The position numbers and the translations under genes are program-made. The notes under the pieces are model-generated. The model ran no database searches. It was given only the letters and a program-made list of their open reading frames with translations, and was not told where the DNA came from. This document shows, in pieces, positions 8,401 through 15,999 of a stretch of 64,000 nt of DNA. This DNA comes from Candidatus Protochlamydia phocaeensis (GTDB lineage: Bacteria; Chlamydiota; Chlamydiia; Chlamydiales; Parachlamydiaceae): the NCBI RefSeq assembly GCF_001545115.1, contig NZ_FCNU01000007.1:1-64000 (forward strand), read 5' to 3'. The first letter of the stretch is position 1. The number at the start of each line of letters is the position of its first letter.

Positions 8401-10949
8401 CCTTGGTAGTCGCGCAGGTAAGCCGTGCGTTTGCCGTTTTTCTCCACTTTTTGCCAAAGCTGGCCATCTAATCGGTAAAAGAATTGCTCTTGCGATCCAT
8501 CCGGATAAGTAATGCGAAGAGGCTGCCCGCGGATATTATACTCTGTCCTTGTGACTCTTCCCTTTGCATCCGTCACGCAAATGGGATTGCCTGCAACATC
8601 ATACTCCTTCCTAATCACCGGATGCTCAAGCTCACCCCTTTCATTGGCAATGGCAGGCAGATGAATGGCCACCACGCGGCCTAAATCGTCATACTCCTGT
8701 ACCGTTTCATGGCCATAGGGATTGACAGCCGCAATGCATTGGTTCAAGTAATTATAGCGGTTATGGGTGACAAAGCATTTGCCATCGGTATGTTTCTCCT
8801 CTTGACGTATGAGGCGGTTCGCCTGGTCATACGTATTGGCAATGCAATAGTCCAATCCGGGGCCCTGCTGGGATGCCAGATTGCCATATTCATCATATTT
8901 CCTTGTAATCGTCTCTCCCAAGGCGTTTGTTTCCCGGATGGCGTGGCCCTGGGCATCATAGTCCCAAAACTGCGAATAGACATATTGTCCGTTGCTATCG
9001 AAAATATCCTGCTTCAGAAGATGGCCTTCCGTGGAATAATGACATCCGGTTCGCTTGAGGAGTTTCTCCGTTCCGGAATAAGGATCCAGATACATCTCAT
9101 CGATCCGCTCGGGCAGTCCGACGGGCATGGCCATGCGCGGAAAATAGTAAGTAATATGCCTCTCTTTAAAGCCTGTCAGATCATTTTCATCGCGGCTTGT
9201 GCCGTTATCGATGATTTTTTTAATCATGACGCCATTGTGATCATAATGGTAAAATTCACGCAGGCTAATTTGGTGGTTCACATAAGTGAGCTTAGAAGCA
9301 AGCAAGTCTGTTTTTGACTTATCCGGGTTTGTTTTATAAGTATAGCGGATGACCGTCCCATTACTATCTTCTTCTTTTTTAAGCAGGTTTAAACCGTCAT
9401 CGGAATATTTATAAAATTTCCTTTCGCATTCGTAGCCATTATTCTTCGGCAGCTGGCTTTCATTTAATTCAATGTCCGGGCAAGGCAGACCTGTCAAGCG
9501 GCCGCATAGGGCTTTGACGGTCACATTGCCGCTTTCATCATAGGCAAAATAACGTCCATGATGGACACGGCCATCTTTATCTTTCAGGTATTTGCCAAGC
9601 AAAAACCCTTCATAGGGCGTCTCTTCTTTTCCCCAGACATACCCTTCCGTACTGTAGGGTGCGTAATCCGCTGTTCCCGTGTACTTCAAATGAGACTTCA
9701 AGCGATGGTTTCTATCGAAGGCATAGGTCTGCTTATGCCAATAGGCATCATAGACATTCGTTTTGCCGTCTAGCAGTTCCTCTTCGCCATGCGAATTTTT
9801 CTTCCGGTTGATATGATACTCAAAACGGTAAATGGGAATAAGTTCGCCGTCCTCGCCGACAGGCGCCCGCAGCCGTTTGACGCGGTCCAAGCGATAATCT
9901 TTCTTCTCCAATGAAATCGAGCCGATAGCCCCGCCGACATGATTAGTCGTCCTGTGGTAATAATCAACAGCCAGCATACGGCGACCGGCGATCCATTTAT
10001 GAGAGAGGTTGAGATACTTATCGGATTCCCTCTCGCTATATTCATAACGCTCGGAAAGCATATGCGGCTTGGTTACTTCTTCAAGGTAATACGCGATAGG
10101 ATATTCGTGCGGCTTGTGCTTATGAAACTTATAGCGGATGGATTTGCCATCGCTTGTTTTCAGATCAAGCGTTAAATGATCTCTAAATTTTCCAGGCTGC
10201 TTAAATTCTAAATAACTGTAATCTTGCTGGGTCGCCAAATTCCGGCAGGTAATTTTTTTCGTATGGAATTGGATATCTCCTTGCTCATAAAGAATAGCCG
10301 CCCCGTTGATTTTATACTCGGCTGTCTGGTGATATATTGTACCAGCATTTATCACAGCCCGTTTGTGATAATAGCGGATATGGCCGGCTCCGGAGACAAT
10401 CTGCATGTATTCTTGCCCACCGAAGAAGAACACTTTTTGGTTTTTGATATTCGTCTTTCCGCTAATTTCATCCCCTCCATTCGTCAATCCTTTCGGGACA
10501 ACTAACTGCGGCTCTACCGGACGCTTCTTCAGCTCGCTTTTCGTCAGCAGATCATGCTCATAAGTCAACCGCGCGCCGGACGACTGGGCGAGGATGAAAG
10601 ATAGACATTTCGTATTTCGTTTGTCCGGATGCTGGGAAAAGCGTTCTGCGACACAGCTTATATCGCGCTGATTCGTACTCCATCCTCCCCCACCCCAACC
10701 GCCTATATCTTGGCTGGAATAAAAACGGCTCATCACAAGCGGTTCAGGGCCGGCTAAAACAGCATCGGTGCTTTGATCGACAAATTCGCCTGTAATAACA
10801 CAGACGGATTGGTTGACAAGATTGGACGGCAAACCTTCTGTCGTTGCCACCGAACTCGAACCCGTCGGAAGCGAGCTTTCCTCTTCTGCAAAGAGGAAAA
10901 CAGCGGCAAAGATGAAATAACTCAGAATGAATTGGCGGATTGCATGCAT
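5415..10949 (-). CDS. Secreted RHS/YD-repeat protein with alpha/beta-hydrolase-like (DUF687-like) C-terminal tip
   Basis: 1844 aa. Residues 1-22 are a signal peptide. A DUF6531-like N region follows (VITGEFVDQSTDAVLAGPEP near 50-70), then dozens of YD repeats (for example TRTEYNIRGQPLRITYPDGS) to about 1500. The RHS core ends with RYYDPDLGRWVTADPAGFED and NLYAYVHNSP near 1540-1570. The last ~272 residues (about 1573-1844) form a separate tip: NGIN near 1665, a nucleophile-elbow-like PHSRG with Ser about 1744, an RD near 1792 and a DHG His near 1823, which could make a Ser-Asp-His triad. I recall this pattern from the chlamydial DUF687 family. Base composition is visibly richer in GC than the flanking lipoprotein genes. 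Start chosen for the signal peptide, the GGAAGG ribosome site and the promoter upstream. Confidence 0.9.
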   Translation of the reverse strand: MHAIRQFILSYFIFAAVFLFAEEESSLPTGSSSVATTEGLPSNLVNQSVCVITGEFVDQSTDAVLAGPEPLVMSRFYSSQDIGGWGGGGWSTNQRDISCVAERFSQHPDKRNTKCLSFILAQSSGARLTYEHDLLTKSELKKRPVEPQLVVPKGLTNGGDEISGKTNIKNQKVFFFGGQEYMQIVSGAGHIRYYHKRAVINAGTIYHQTAEYKINGAAILYEQGDIQFHTKKITCRNLATQQDYSYLEFKQPGKFRDHLTLDLKTSDGKSIRYKFHKHKPHEYPIAYYLEEVTKPHMLSERYEYSERESDKYLNLSHKWIAGRRMLAVDYYHRTTNHVGGAIGSISLEKKDYRLDRVKRLRAPVGEDGELIPIYRFEYHINRKKNSHGEEELLDGKTNVYDAYWHKQTYAFDRNHRLKSHLKYTGTADYAPYSTEGYVWGKEETPYEGFLLGKYLKDKDGRVHHGRYFAYDESGNVTVKALCGRLTGLPCPDIELNESQLPKNNGYECERKFYKYSDDGLNLLKKEEDSNGTVIRYTYKTNPDKSKTDLLASKLTYVNHQISLREFYHYDHNGVMIKKIIDNGTSRDENDLTGFKERHITYYFPRMAMPVGLPERIDEMYLDPYSGTEKLLKRTGCHYSTEGHLLKQDIFDSNGQYVYSQFWDYDAQGHAIRETNALGETITRKYDEYGNLASQQGPGLDYCIANTYDQANRLIRQEEKHTDGKCFVTHNRYNYLNQCIAAVNPYGHETVQEYDDLGRVVAIHLPAIANERGELEHPVIRKEYDVAGNPICVTDAKGRVTRTEYNIRGQPLRITYPDGSQEQFFYRLDGQLWQKVEKNGKRTAYLRDYQGRVLTETVYAANGEILKCRAWDYNAFHMLSFIDEEGLLTTYEYDSAGRLSVLVKGDQRKEHTYDTLGRLVEIKELTGDQPQDFRRYVKAYDLLDRITEERIEAPDGTVLHVDRFAYDCRGNKTLVQSGNQVTLTEYNAHGNPVKIIDALGQMTHVVYNTAFLNEYQQYVLQTTTTDPLGYQIIHTYDTANRLVDEKRLNPFGVLTAHQHIFYDLCGNKVRVIDGVILEGQFQRAIETIYFYTLDNQVEALVEAAWQPEQKITRYSYNEFGQQAAKIKPDGTILFYDYDAEGRMKSMRSSDGTLWYIYDYNRSNQIVKVTDLIHQTATERAYDSLGQVIGEKLGNGLNLAYCFDRAGRARFVILPDQTGIEYVYNALDLKEIHRLKEGKRLYSHIESFHNLSGLTTEAQLVGQNGGIHYQYDALNRCTGIQADALRQSVPAGGYDAAGNLRQYQAQGLDYSFQYDDLYQIKAEAGHVQHTYQNDSLANRRLKDGQVHVLNALNQLIQRGEEHYSYDANGNLIQRKTGTETTSYTYDALDRLVQVSKEGMVIRYAYDAFNRRLTKRQEGRPDQHFFYQGQEEIGAWENGAITELKLLSKGKRSPAVAIEIKQQVYVPIQDLFGHVACLLDLQGQVVERYRYTAFGETQILDSTDQVLSESLTGNPWRYANKRWDGETGFVAFGLRYYDPDLGRWVTADPAGFEDGPNLYAYVHNSPLIYHDQFGLFTELLPIAINFFMNYAMQDPINLPIQSAKCESNKVYPIEDGLLDYWDQTRPIPDSFYHKQSTVFNLNDGFIDPETGKAFNFPEDPNFRVYYSNGINTSKKECIENMIHLSKTLNYNVMGIYSPSFGPVMDLYYYSQNHYRFKAYETVDVMCKEWDNFLKSSLDNRIAMIPHSRGVSYTRNGLAMFPEDLRQRIDVIALAPGGYIDPGLCKSVFHILSKRDFVPLADPIGMIRCHESIIYLNPHSDADWHDHGCQSPTFQDSIRVNFKKVRYQ

Positions 10950-11389
10950 GAATAACCTTCCAAATTACACTTCAAATTTGAATTTAAATGGTAACGACCA
11001 TAAAGAGGCTATTCAAAGCTGTCAACCAAATTTTAATTTACCAACAGGGCTGCTAGTAAGCAGAAAGAATATTAAAATTTATTTAAATTACATTGTGAAG
11101 CCATTTTTAGGTTTCCCAATGGCATGGCTGAAGTGTTTAAAACTTTTAAATGGGATGGAATATTTAGAACGTGTCTAGATGAATATTGGCTAGAAACTTT
11201 TATTCTCCTGTGTTTCCGAATTTAATTTCAGGGCTCTGATTGCTCTATACAAATTTTTTGTGAGAAAAAGAGCGGGGATTGCTGACGATCCCAATACGAC
11301 TAAAGGAAATCCATTTCTATAGAATTTAAAACAATCAGTCCTAAAATATTCGCTAGATTTTGCCTAGAAATATTTGAAAAAGAACCACC
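10950..11389. other. Intergenic region upstream of the RHS gene
   Basis: Contains the RHS promoter at 10997-11025. Beyond that I see no supported gene; a short forward ORF at 10927-11178 overlaps the RHS start and has no family features. Confidence 0.6.
10997..11025 (-). promoter_or_regulatory. Sigma-70-type promoter for the RHS-lipoprotein operon
   Basis: On the minus strand TTGACA (11025-11020) is followed after exactly 17 bases by TATGGT (11002-10997), leaving a leader of about 40 bases before the RHS start with a GGAAGG ribosome site. Five of six and six of six consensus-like hexamers with ideal spacing make this the best promoter in the window. Confidence 0.7.
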
Positions 11390-11695
11390 TTAATTTTTGC
11401 CGCGAGATAATTCGAAAAGCCTTTTTTTATTACCTCCCTGCCCTTTAATTACATCTAAATGGTTATATGCTTGTGCAAAATTACCGCTAGATCTAGTGAT
11501 AATCCCTTTTATTTTTTCAGAATCTTTAAGGGCTAAAAGCGCATTAAAAGCCCCTCTGATTTTGAAGCTCTTTGTTAATTGCTCATTTTCTAGCTTTAAA
11601 AAAACTTTGTACGTGCTCTTAAGCTCTTTTTCTAATTCTTTGCATCTAATCAAAGGAGTTTTCTTTATGTAAGACTTTATAGAAGCCATTGCCAT
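11390..11695 (-). pseudogene. Threonine dehydratase/serine racemase family, N-terminal fragment
   Basis: 101 aa. Residues 10-75 contain hallmark segments of fold-type II PLP enzymes of the threonine dehydratase group: KTPLIRCKELEKEL, VFLKLENEQLTKSFKIRGAF (the Lys of SFKIRGA is the PLP-binding residue) and ITRSSGNFAQA. After GNFAQA the sequence turns into unrelated residues and stops, whereas intact enzymes are 310-500 aa. It is therefore a truncated or frameshifted remnant, lying 38 bases downstream of the TrmB-type regulator gene on the same strand. No catalytic product expected. Confidence 0.8.
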
Positions 11696-11733
11696 TCGAA
11701 AGTCATCAAGAAGAAGAGGGTTGTTATTTCCTT

Positions 11734-12582
11734 TTATTTTTTTGGAGTCATCACACCTGAGACATAGAATTCCAATGGCAGGTCTGGAATAACTCCTGCT
11801 AAAGCGATCTTGCTACTTAAATCCGAAAGAGAATTCAAAATTTCCTGTTGTTTTGATTTTTCAAGCATAGGCCACATTTTGGTAATAAGAATTTCATGTG
11901 AGATATATAGTCCTATCACAGCTGCTAAATATCGATTCCAAGCCCAAATACCTGAAGCTGTCCCATCCGATCGAATAATAGCAATCAAAGCTTGCGGAAA
12001 TCCTGCAACCATGAGTAAACGGCCCCCTTGCGCTTTCTCAATTAGATCTTCAGATAGATGTTCACTTACCTCTTTCAACCAATCGGGCTTTTTGCCAAAA
12101 GTAAGAATGTTTATTTCCTTTTGAGAATTTTGAATAGATTCTATCTCTTTTTTAAACGTTTCTAATTCAGGATTAAAGGCAGCCATTAATACTAATTTAG
12201 AATCCAAATTTAAAATAGATCGACATCGATTCAATACATTCTCATAGCTAGACAGAGAAAGAACTTGAGCTTCATCTTGCTGCTGACTGACATATTGTTT
12301 AAATAAAGTCATCGCTTTTTGTTGCGATTGATCGATATGCAATTGATAATTTTCGAAAAATACGTGAAGAGGAATCGGTGAAAATTTGTCGTTTTCCCCT
12401 CTTACTATAGCCCCTTTTTCCACTAATCGCTGTAAACAGCTATATATATTTCCCCGAGCAATATCGCATTTTTTGGCTACCTCATACCCATTCATATCTC
12501 CATGGCTCAAAAAAGCAAGATAAGCTCGGGCTTCATTGTCAGTTAAGTCAAATGTCTTTAGGTGTTGGATAAGTTCATTCAT
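11734..12582 (-). CDS. TrmB-family transcriptional regulator
   Basis: 282 aa. The N-terminal ~75 residues form a winged helix of TrmB type (LKTFDLTDNEARAYLAFLSH, YEVAKKCDIARGNIYSCLQR, LVEKGAIVRG). The rest resembles the regulatory half of TrmB-like proteins, with a phospholipase-D-like stretch (SILNLDSKLVLMAAFNPELE). Members bind DNA as dimers and respond to small molecules, classically sugars; the ligand here cannot be told. A near-perfect 26-bp palindrome 30 bases upstream suggests autoregulation. The likely target downstream is only a dehydratase fragment, so the regulator may be an orphan. Confidence 0.8.
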   Translation of the reverse strand: MNELIQHLKTFDLTDNEARAYLAFLSHGDMNGYEVAKKCDIARGNIYSCLQRLVEKGAIVRGENDKFSPIPLHVFFENYQLHIDQSQQKAMTLFKQYVSQQQDEAQVLSLSSYENVLNRCRSILNLDSKLVLMAAFNPELETFKKEIESIQNSQKEINILTFGKKPDWLKEVSEHLSEDLIEKAQGGRLLMVAGFPQALIAIIRSDGTASGIWAWNRYLAAVIGLYISHEILITKMWPMLEKSKQQEILNSLSDLSSKIALAGVIPDLPLEFYVSGVMTPKK

Positions 12583-12611
12583 GAATCCCTCGTGTTTAAT
12601 AATCTGCGTTA

Positions 12612-12637
12612 ATAGTATCTCTTATGAGACATACTAT
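12612..12637. promoter_or_regulatory. Palindromic operator candidate upstream of the TrmB-type regulator
   Basis: 26 bp with ATAGTAT at one end and ATACTAT at the other; 22 of 26 positions are symmetric (TCT/AGA inner matches, mismatches only at two symmetric pairs). Its placement 30-55 bases before the regulator start fits an autoregulatory site. Confidence 0.5.
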
Positions 12638-12675
12638 TTTAATACAAGTCTATATTTGCTTCATGATATGAAAGC

Positions 12676-12726
12676 GTTGCTCAGGAAAAACCTCGGCAAA
12701 CTAAATTGTCCGACGCAAATTCTTAA
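12676..12726 (-). pseudogene. Relic of a DUF1016 nuclease gene
   Basis: Minus-strand reading KNLRRTI*FAEVFPEQ matches KNLRRMIQFAEVFPDE of the DUF1016 gene at 57138-58127; at DNA level TCAGGAAAAACCTCGGCAAA is shared exactly. Only about 50 bases survive, with an internal stop. Confidence 0.65.
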
Positions 12727-12857
12727 TCCCCTTCCCCCATTCTCACATCAAGTGAATAGTCTAAACTGATTCATAATAAGTACTCTTAATTAAATAGAAG
12801 TTGTTTTAAATAAAAATAAATTTCATTAATTAAACAATAAAAAACATTAAAATATAA

Positions 12858-12887
12858 TTTACTTTTACAGTAAATTTTTTATATAAT
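12858..12887 (+). promoter_or_regulatory. Possible promoter of the 12920 gene
   Basis: TTTACT (12858-12863), 18 bases, TATAAT (12882-12887), then 32 bases to the start codon. The region is very AT-rich, so chance matches are likely. Confidence 0.4.
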
Positions 12888-12919
12888 TAAAGAAAAAAAA
12901 CACTTAATAGGAGTTAATT

Positions 12920-13312
12920 ATGAAGATTAAATTTTTGCAAAATAATATCGAGGGAATTACTTCGACACCAAAAGCAACGCCCCAAAAAATTAACCATAAT
13001 GGAATAGAGTATACGTATGTTGGTAAATCTAAAGAATCCCCTGCCATGACTACTCGTGTTAAAGCTTTGTTTGAATGCTTTATAATGACTTTGGGAAGTT
13101 GTTTAGTGATTCCTTGTTTTTTTAAAGGTTTTAGAAAAACATTTAAAAATGCAGGACGTGAATTGTTATCTGGACAAGAGATTGTCAAGTATTATGCTAT
13201 AAATCCTCATGTTTTCACTCAAAATAATAAGACACAAAATATACAGCCGCCTACTCCAGATGAAAATTTTAAAAGGGGTCTAGAAGAATCTAAAAATGTT
13301 GAATTTGACTAG
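12920..13312 (+). CDS. Hypothetical protein with one hydrophobic segment
   Basis: 130 aa, not recognised. The start has a good ribosome site (AGGAG, 7 bases before ATG). Residues about 48-72 form a hydrophobic stretch (LFECFIMTLGSCLVIPCFFKG) flanked by basic residues, a possible membrane anchor or hairpin. The N-terminus and the C-terminal 35 residues are polar and probably disordered (QNNKTQNIQPPTPDEN). Such hydrophobic-centre small proteins are common among chlamydial inclusion or effector candidates, but nothing here proves export. It stands alone between regulator and phosphotransferase genes. Confidence 0.6.
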   Translation: MKIKFLQNNIEGITSTPKATPQKINHNGIEYTYVGKSKESPAMTTRVKALFECFIMTLGSCLVIPCFFKGFRKTFKNAGRELLSGQEIVKYYAINPHVFTQNNKTQNIQPPTPDENFKRGLEESKNVEFD

Positions 13313-13360
13313 TCTAAGAGACGTCTTCAAAACTGAAGCCATTCCCACAAATACATACTA

Positions 13361-13404
13361 AGATAAAAACTCGATAGGATCAAAGCTTTGAGCCATATCG
13401 AGTT
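13361..13404 (-). terminator. Rho-independent terminator for the phosphotransferase transcript
   Basis: Arms AACTCGATA (13368-13376) and TATCGAGTT (13396-13404) with a further inner TCAAAGCTTTGA palindrome; on the minus strand the stem runs directly into TTTTT. It lies just beyond the small ORF that follows the phosphotransferase gene. Confidence 0.65.
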
Positions 13405-13428
13405 GCCATTTTTCGATATTCTTTAATT

Positions 13429-13587
13429 TTACAAAACGGCATTCTCTATGTGGTTAATGACTTCGCCCATCGCTTTCTTTCATTTCTTGGCTAATGTTAA
13501 TGAGCTAAATATTTTATGATTGATATTTTGCATAAAATATGGCGCTATCGCGGCATGCTCCCATTTTGAAAAGCCTTCGTCCGACAT
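13429..13587 (-). pseudogene. Small ORF after the phosphotransferase gene, interrupted by TGA
   Basis: An AAAGGAG ribosome-like site 28 bases after the phosphotransferase stop precedes ATG at 13585-13587. The frame encodes MSDEGFSKWEHAAIAPYFM and on to LAKK, stops at TGA (13480-13482), then continues in frame as KKAMGEVINHIENAVL to a TAA at 13429. One TGA in a 53-codon frame, with the ribosome site and a terminator after it, suggests a small gene recently broken. Not recognised. Confidence 0.4.
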
Positions 13588-13614
13588 TTCAGGGTTTTCT
13601 CCTTTTTTCCGGTT

Positions 13615-14529
13615 TCATTCCATACTCATTACTTTAAGAGAGCGAAGTCCCTCACGCATAATATTGGGATCATCAGAATGATAACCAAATAACGTCAGTA
13701 AGGTGCTGCTGTAAATAGCTCTTAATTTAGCTAATGCCCAGGTTTCTTCCGTTATCTCCCCATAAGCTGTTCTAAAAGATTTGTGTGCTTGCACGGGTAA
13801 AAAACTGTGAGCAATCGCAAGATCAATTGCAGGATCTCCCCAATGGACATCCCCCCAATCGATAACCCCCACTAGATCATGTTTTTGATTGACAAGCAAA
13901 TGTCTAACATAGAAATCTCCATGTACCAGGAATGAATTAACGGGAGCTTTAAAATGCTGTAAATTCTGCACCACGTCCTCAAGTTTTTTTCTATTTTCTA
14001 GCAATCCCAGTAAGGAAAGTTCTTCAAAATTTTTTCCTATTTTCGTCGTTAATAAGGTCCCATCGATTCGGAACTGATTATTTTCTGGAAGATGGCATTC
14101 TGAGATCTCAGATTTAGGCGTTGCGTGAAGCCTTGCAAGGAATTGAGCAATAGGTTCTGCAAGAGCTGCCCTCCCCTCTTCCAGAAGATTAGCATAACAC
14201 GCAGTAAAACCGGAAATTAAGCGGTAACCAATAAAGGGCCATGGAAAATGAGAAGTTGGCGAGCCCTTCCATTGCGGGATCGGAATAGGCACAGGAAGAC
14301 GTGAGGCCAACTTAGGCAACGCACACCATTCGGCCTCTAAAAGAGGAAGAGCAATCTCTCTTCTTGGGAATCGAAAGATTAATTCTTCATCAATGATAAA
14401 GGCTGTATTATCCCAACCAGAGCCTAACAAGCGAATATTTTTAGCAGAAAGATTTGGAAATTGCTCCCTAATTAATTGCAAAGCCAAGGGAGGTTCAATC
14501 ATTTGCTGAGGTTCCCATTGATGAGTCAT
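13615..14529 (-). CDS. Aminoglycoside/macrolide phosphotransferase-family kinase
   Basis: 304 aa, full length for the APH/choline-kinase fold. Key motifs: LGSGWDNTAFIID (nucleotide loop, about residues 37-49), HGDFYVRHLLVN (catalytic loop with the Asp base, about 200) and VIDWGDVHWGDPAIDLA (metal-binding DFG-like Asp, about 218). The N-terminal MTHQWEPQ and INPPxLALxLI-type opening resembles macrolide 2'-phosphotransferase relatives. It would transfer a phosphate from ATP or GTP to a hydroxyl of a small molecule, possibly an antibiotic; substrate not predictable. Weak ribosome site; start chosen by family length. Confidence 0.8.
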   Translation of the reverse strand: MTHQWEPQQMIEPPLALQLIREQFPNLSAKNIRLLGSGWDNTAFIIDEELIFRFPRREIALPLLEAEWCALPKLASRLPVPIPIPQWKGSPTSHFPWPFIGYRLISGFTACYANLLEEGRAALAEPIAQFLARLHATPKSEISECHLPENNQFRIDGTLLTTKIGKNFEELSLLGLLENRKKLEDVVQNLQHFKAPVNSFLVHGDFYVRHLLVNQKHDLVGVIDWGDVHWGDPAIDLAIAHSFLPVQAHKSFRTAYGEITEETWALAKLRAIYSSTLLTLFGYHSDDPNIMREGLRSLKVMSME

Positions 14530-14811
14530 ATGATTTTTTTAAGTAAAATTTGCACAAAATCTTGTGAATTAATTAGCGAGTATATTTTAGATTACCCTAT
14601 TTCAACAAGGGCCCAGATTGAAAAGGATACTCTTAAAGCAGCTGAGACATTGAAATATGGCTGTATCAATGGCAAAGCGGTTTCATTTAAACCACTCTCA
14701 TGCATTCGAATGCGTAATCTGAAAGAATAAAAAACCTGAACATGGGCAATCAAGCATGATCAATGAAAAGTGCTCTTCTTGAGATATAAAAGAAATGGTC
14801 ACCCTAGTTTT

Positions 14812-15450
14812 CTATTCAGCAGCAGCCATTTCCAATTGATCCACATCTAGATGGCAGAGAAGCTTCAAATGTTTATTGATTTTTTCAATGCTCCAATCCC
14901 ACCAGGCAATTTTCTGTAAACGGTCAATAGTCTTATCATCAAATCGCATCTTTACGACTTTAGCGGGATTGCCTGCAACGATCGAATAAGCAGGAACATC
15001 TTTAACGACTACGGCTCTTGCTGCGATAATTGCTCCATTGCCTATTGTTACCCCATTCATCACTAGAGACTCATAGCCGAACCAAACATCGTGGCCGACA
15101 ATAATATCGCCTTTGACAGGCAAATCATAAACATTAAAAGCAGACTCCCAACCATGGCCAAAGATCGGAAAGGGATAAGTGCTAATGGCATCAAGCTTAT
15201 GATCTCCTGTCATAATAAAACGCGTTCCTGCGGCAATAGCGCAGAACTTGCCCATGACAAGTTTGACTTTGGAAAAATCATAGTTATATAAAACATTGTA
15301 CTCTTCAAATTTATCCGGGCCATAGCGACGATCATCAAAGTACGTGTAATCTCCAATGAAAATATTACTAGCTTTAACAAAATTTTTCAGAAAGACAAGC
15401 TTATCGTAATCCTTAATGGGATAGAGGGAGTTGGGATCGGGTCCTATCAT
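14812..15450 (-). CDS. CatB/Vat-type hexapeptide-repeat acetyltransferase
   Basis: 212 aa. A left-handed beta-helix acyltransferase of the xenobiotic (Vat/CatB) group: FIGDYTYFDD, GKFCAIAAGTRFIMTGDHK (the His is the expected catalytic base), IVGHDVWFGYESLVMNGVTIGNGAIIAARAVVVKD and SIVAGNPAKVVKMRF follow in the usual order. Family members acetylate streptogramin A or chloramphenicol with acetyl-CoA; some act on other hydroxylated compounds. It starts 15 bases after the GNAT gene with a GGAG ribosome site, so the two are cotranscribed. Confidence 0.85.
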   Translation of the reverse strand: MIGPDPNSLYPIKDYDKLVFLKNFVKASNIFIGDYTYFDDRRYGPDKFEEYNVLYNYDFSKVKLVMGKFCAIAAGTRFIMTGDHKLDAISTYPFPIFGHGWESAFNVYDLPVKGDIIVGHDVWFGYESLVMNGVTIGNGAIIAARAVVVKDVPAYSIVAGNPAKVVKMRFDDKTIDRLQKIAWWDWSIEKINKHLKLLCHLDVDQLEMAAAE

Positions 15451-15465
15451 TTTTTCTTTCTCCAG

Positions 15466-15999
15466 TTATAAATCTTTTTTCAGCCACAAAATTAAATCAT
15501 CATCTAATGGATAAGGCTCTCCCGGCACGGTTGATTGGTATTTATATGTGATTCCATGACCATCCGGTAAATACCCTAAGCGAACGTAGAGCCTTTGTGC
15601 CGCGCCATAATCTGCATAAAGGCCGACACCAATGCCTATTTCTTTATAGCCCTTCTCTTTAGCAAGCGCTTCGAGCCAATTGATCAATCGGCTACCTAAG
15701 CCCCTTTCCCGATATTCTTTGTAAATCCAAACATCGTGGATCTCTGGAATCCCATAAAAATAAGGGTATTGGGATTTAAGGAGCAGACTTCCATAGCCCA
15801 CTATTTCGCTATTTTGTTCTATTATCCCTATGGTGCGGATAGCTGATTGCTGCTCTTTGTAATACGCATTCCACTTCTTCCTTGTTTCTTGAACAGTTGT
15901 CCAAGGAGGGCAACGATCAATTGCAATGACTTTTATGTCGATTGCATGCATGGGGCGGATGATGATTGCATTATCGAAACTGACTTGATTAATTTTCAT
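15466..15999 (-). CDS. GNAT-family N-acetyltransferase
   Basis: 177 aa, a single GNAT domain. The acetyl-CoA pyrophosphate-binding motif is RERGLGSRLINWLEALAKEK (about residues 96-115), followed by the beta-5/alpha-4 region YADYGAAQRLYVRLGYLPDG. GGGGAAAAACT before the ATG provides the ribosome site. It heads an apparent two-gene operon with the Vat-type acetyltransferase and lies beside an APH-type kinase, so a drug- or metabolite-modifying role is plausible. Substrate not predictable. Confidence 0.85.
   Translation of the reverse strand: MKINQVSFDNAIIIRPMHAIDIKVIAIDRCPPWTTVQETRKKWNAYYKEQQSAIRTIGIIEQNSEIVGYGSLLLKSQYPYFYGIPEIHDVWIYKEYRERGLGSRLINWLEALAKEKGYKEIGIGVGLYADYGAAQRLYVRLGYLPDGHGITYKYQSTVPGEPYPLDDDLILWLKKDL

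Noticed and set aside
8709-9317. 202-aa forward ORF inside the RHS gene, plus several other 60-100 aa forward ORFs between 6.5 and 10.9 kb
   Set aside because: They are antisense to the YD repeats, with hydrophobic composition typical of complement reading of a repetitive gene, and have no ribosome sites.
10927-11178. 83-aa forward ORF over the RHS start and promoter
   Set aside because: Overlaps the well-supported RHS promoter and 5' end on the other strand and shows no family features.
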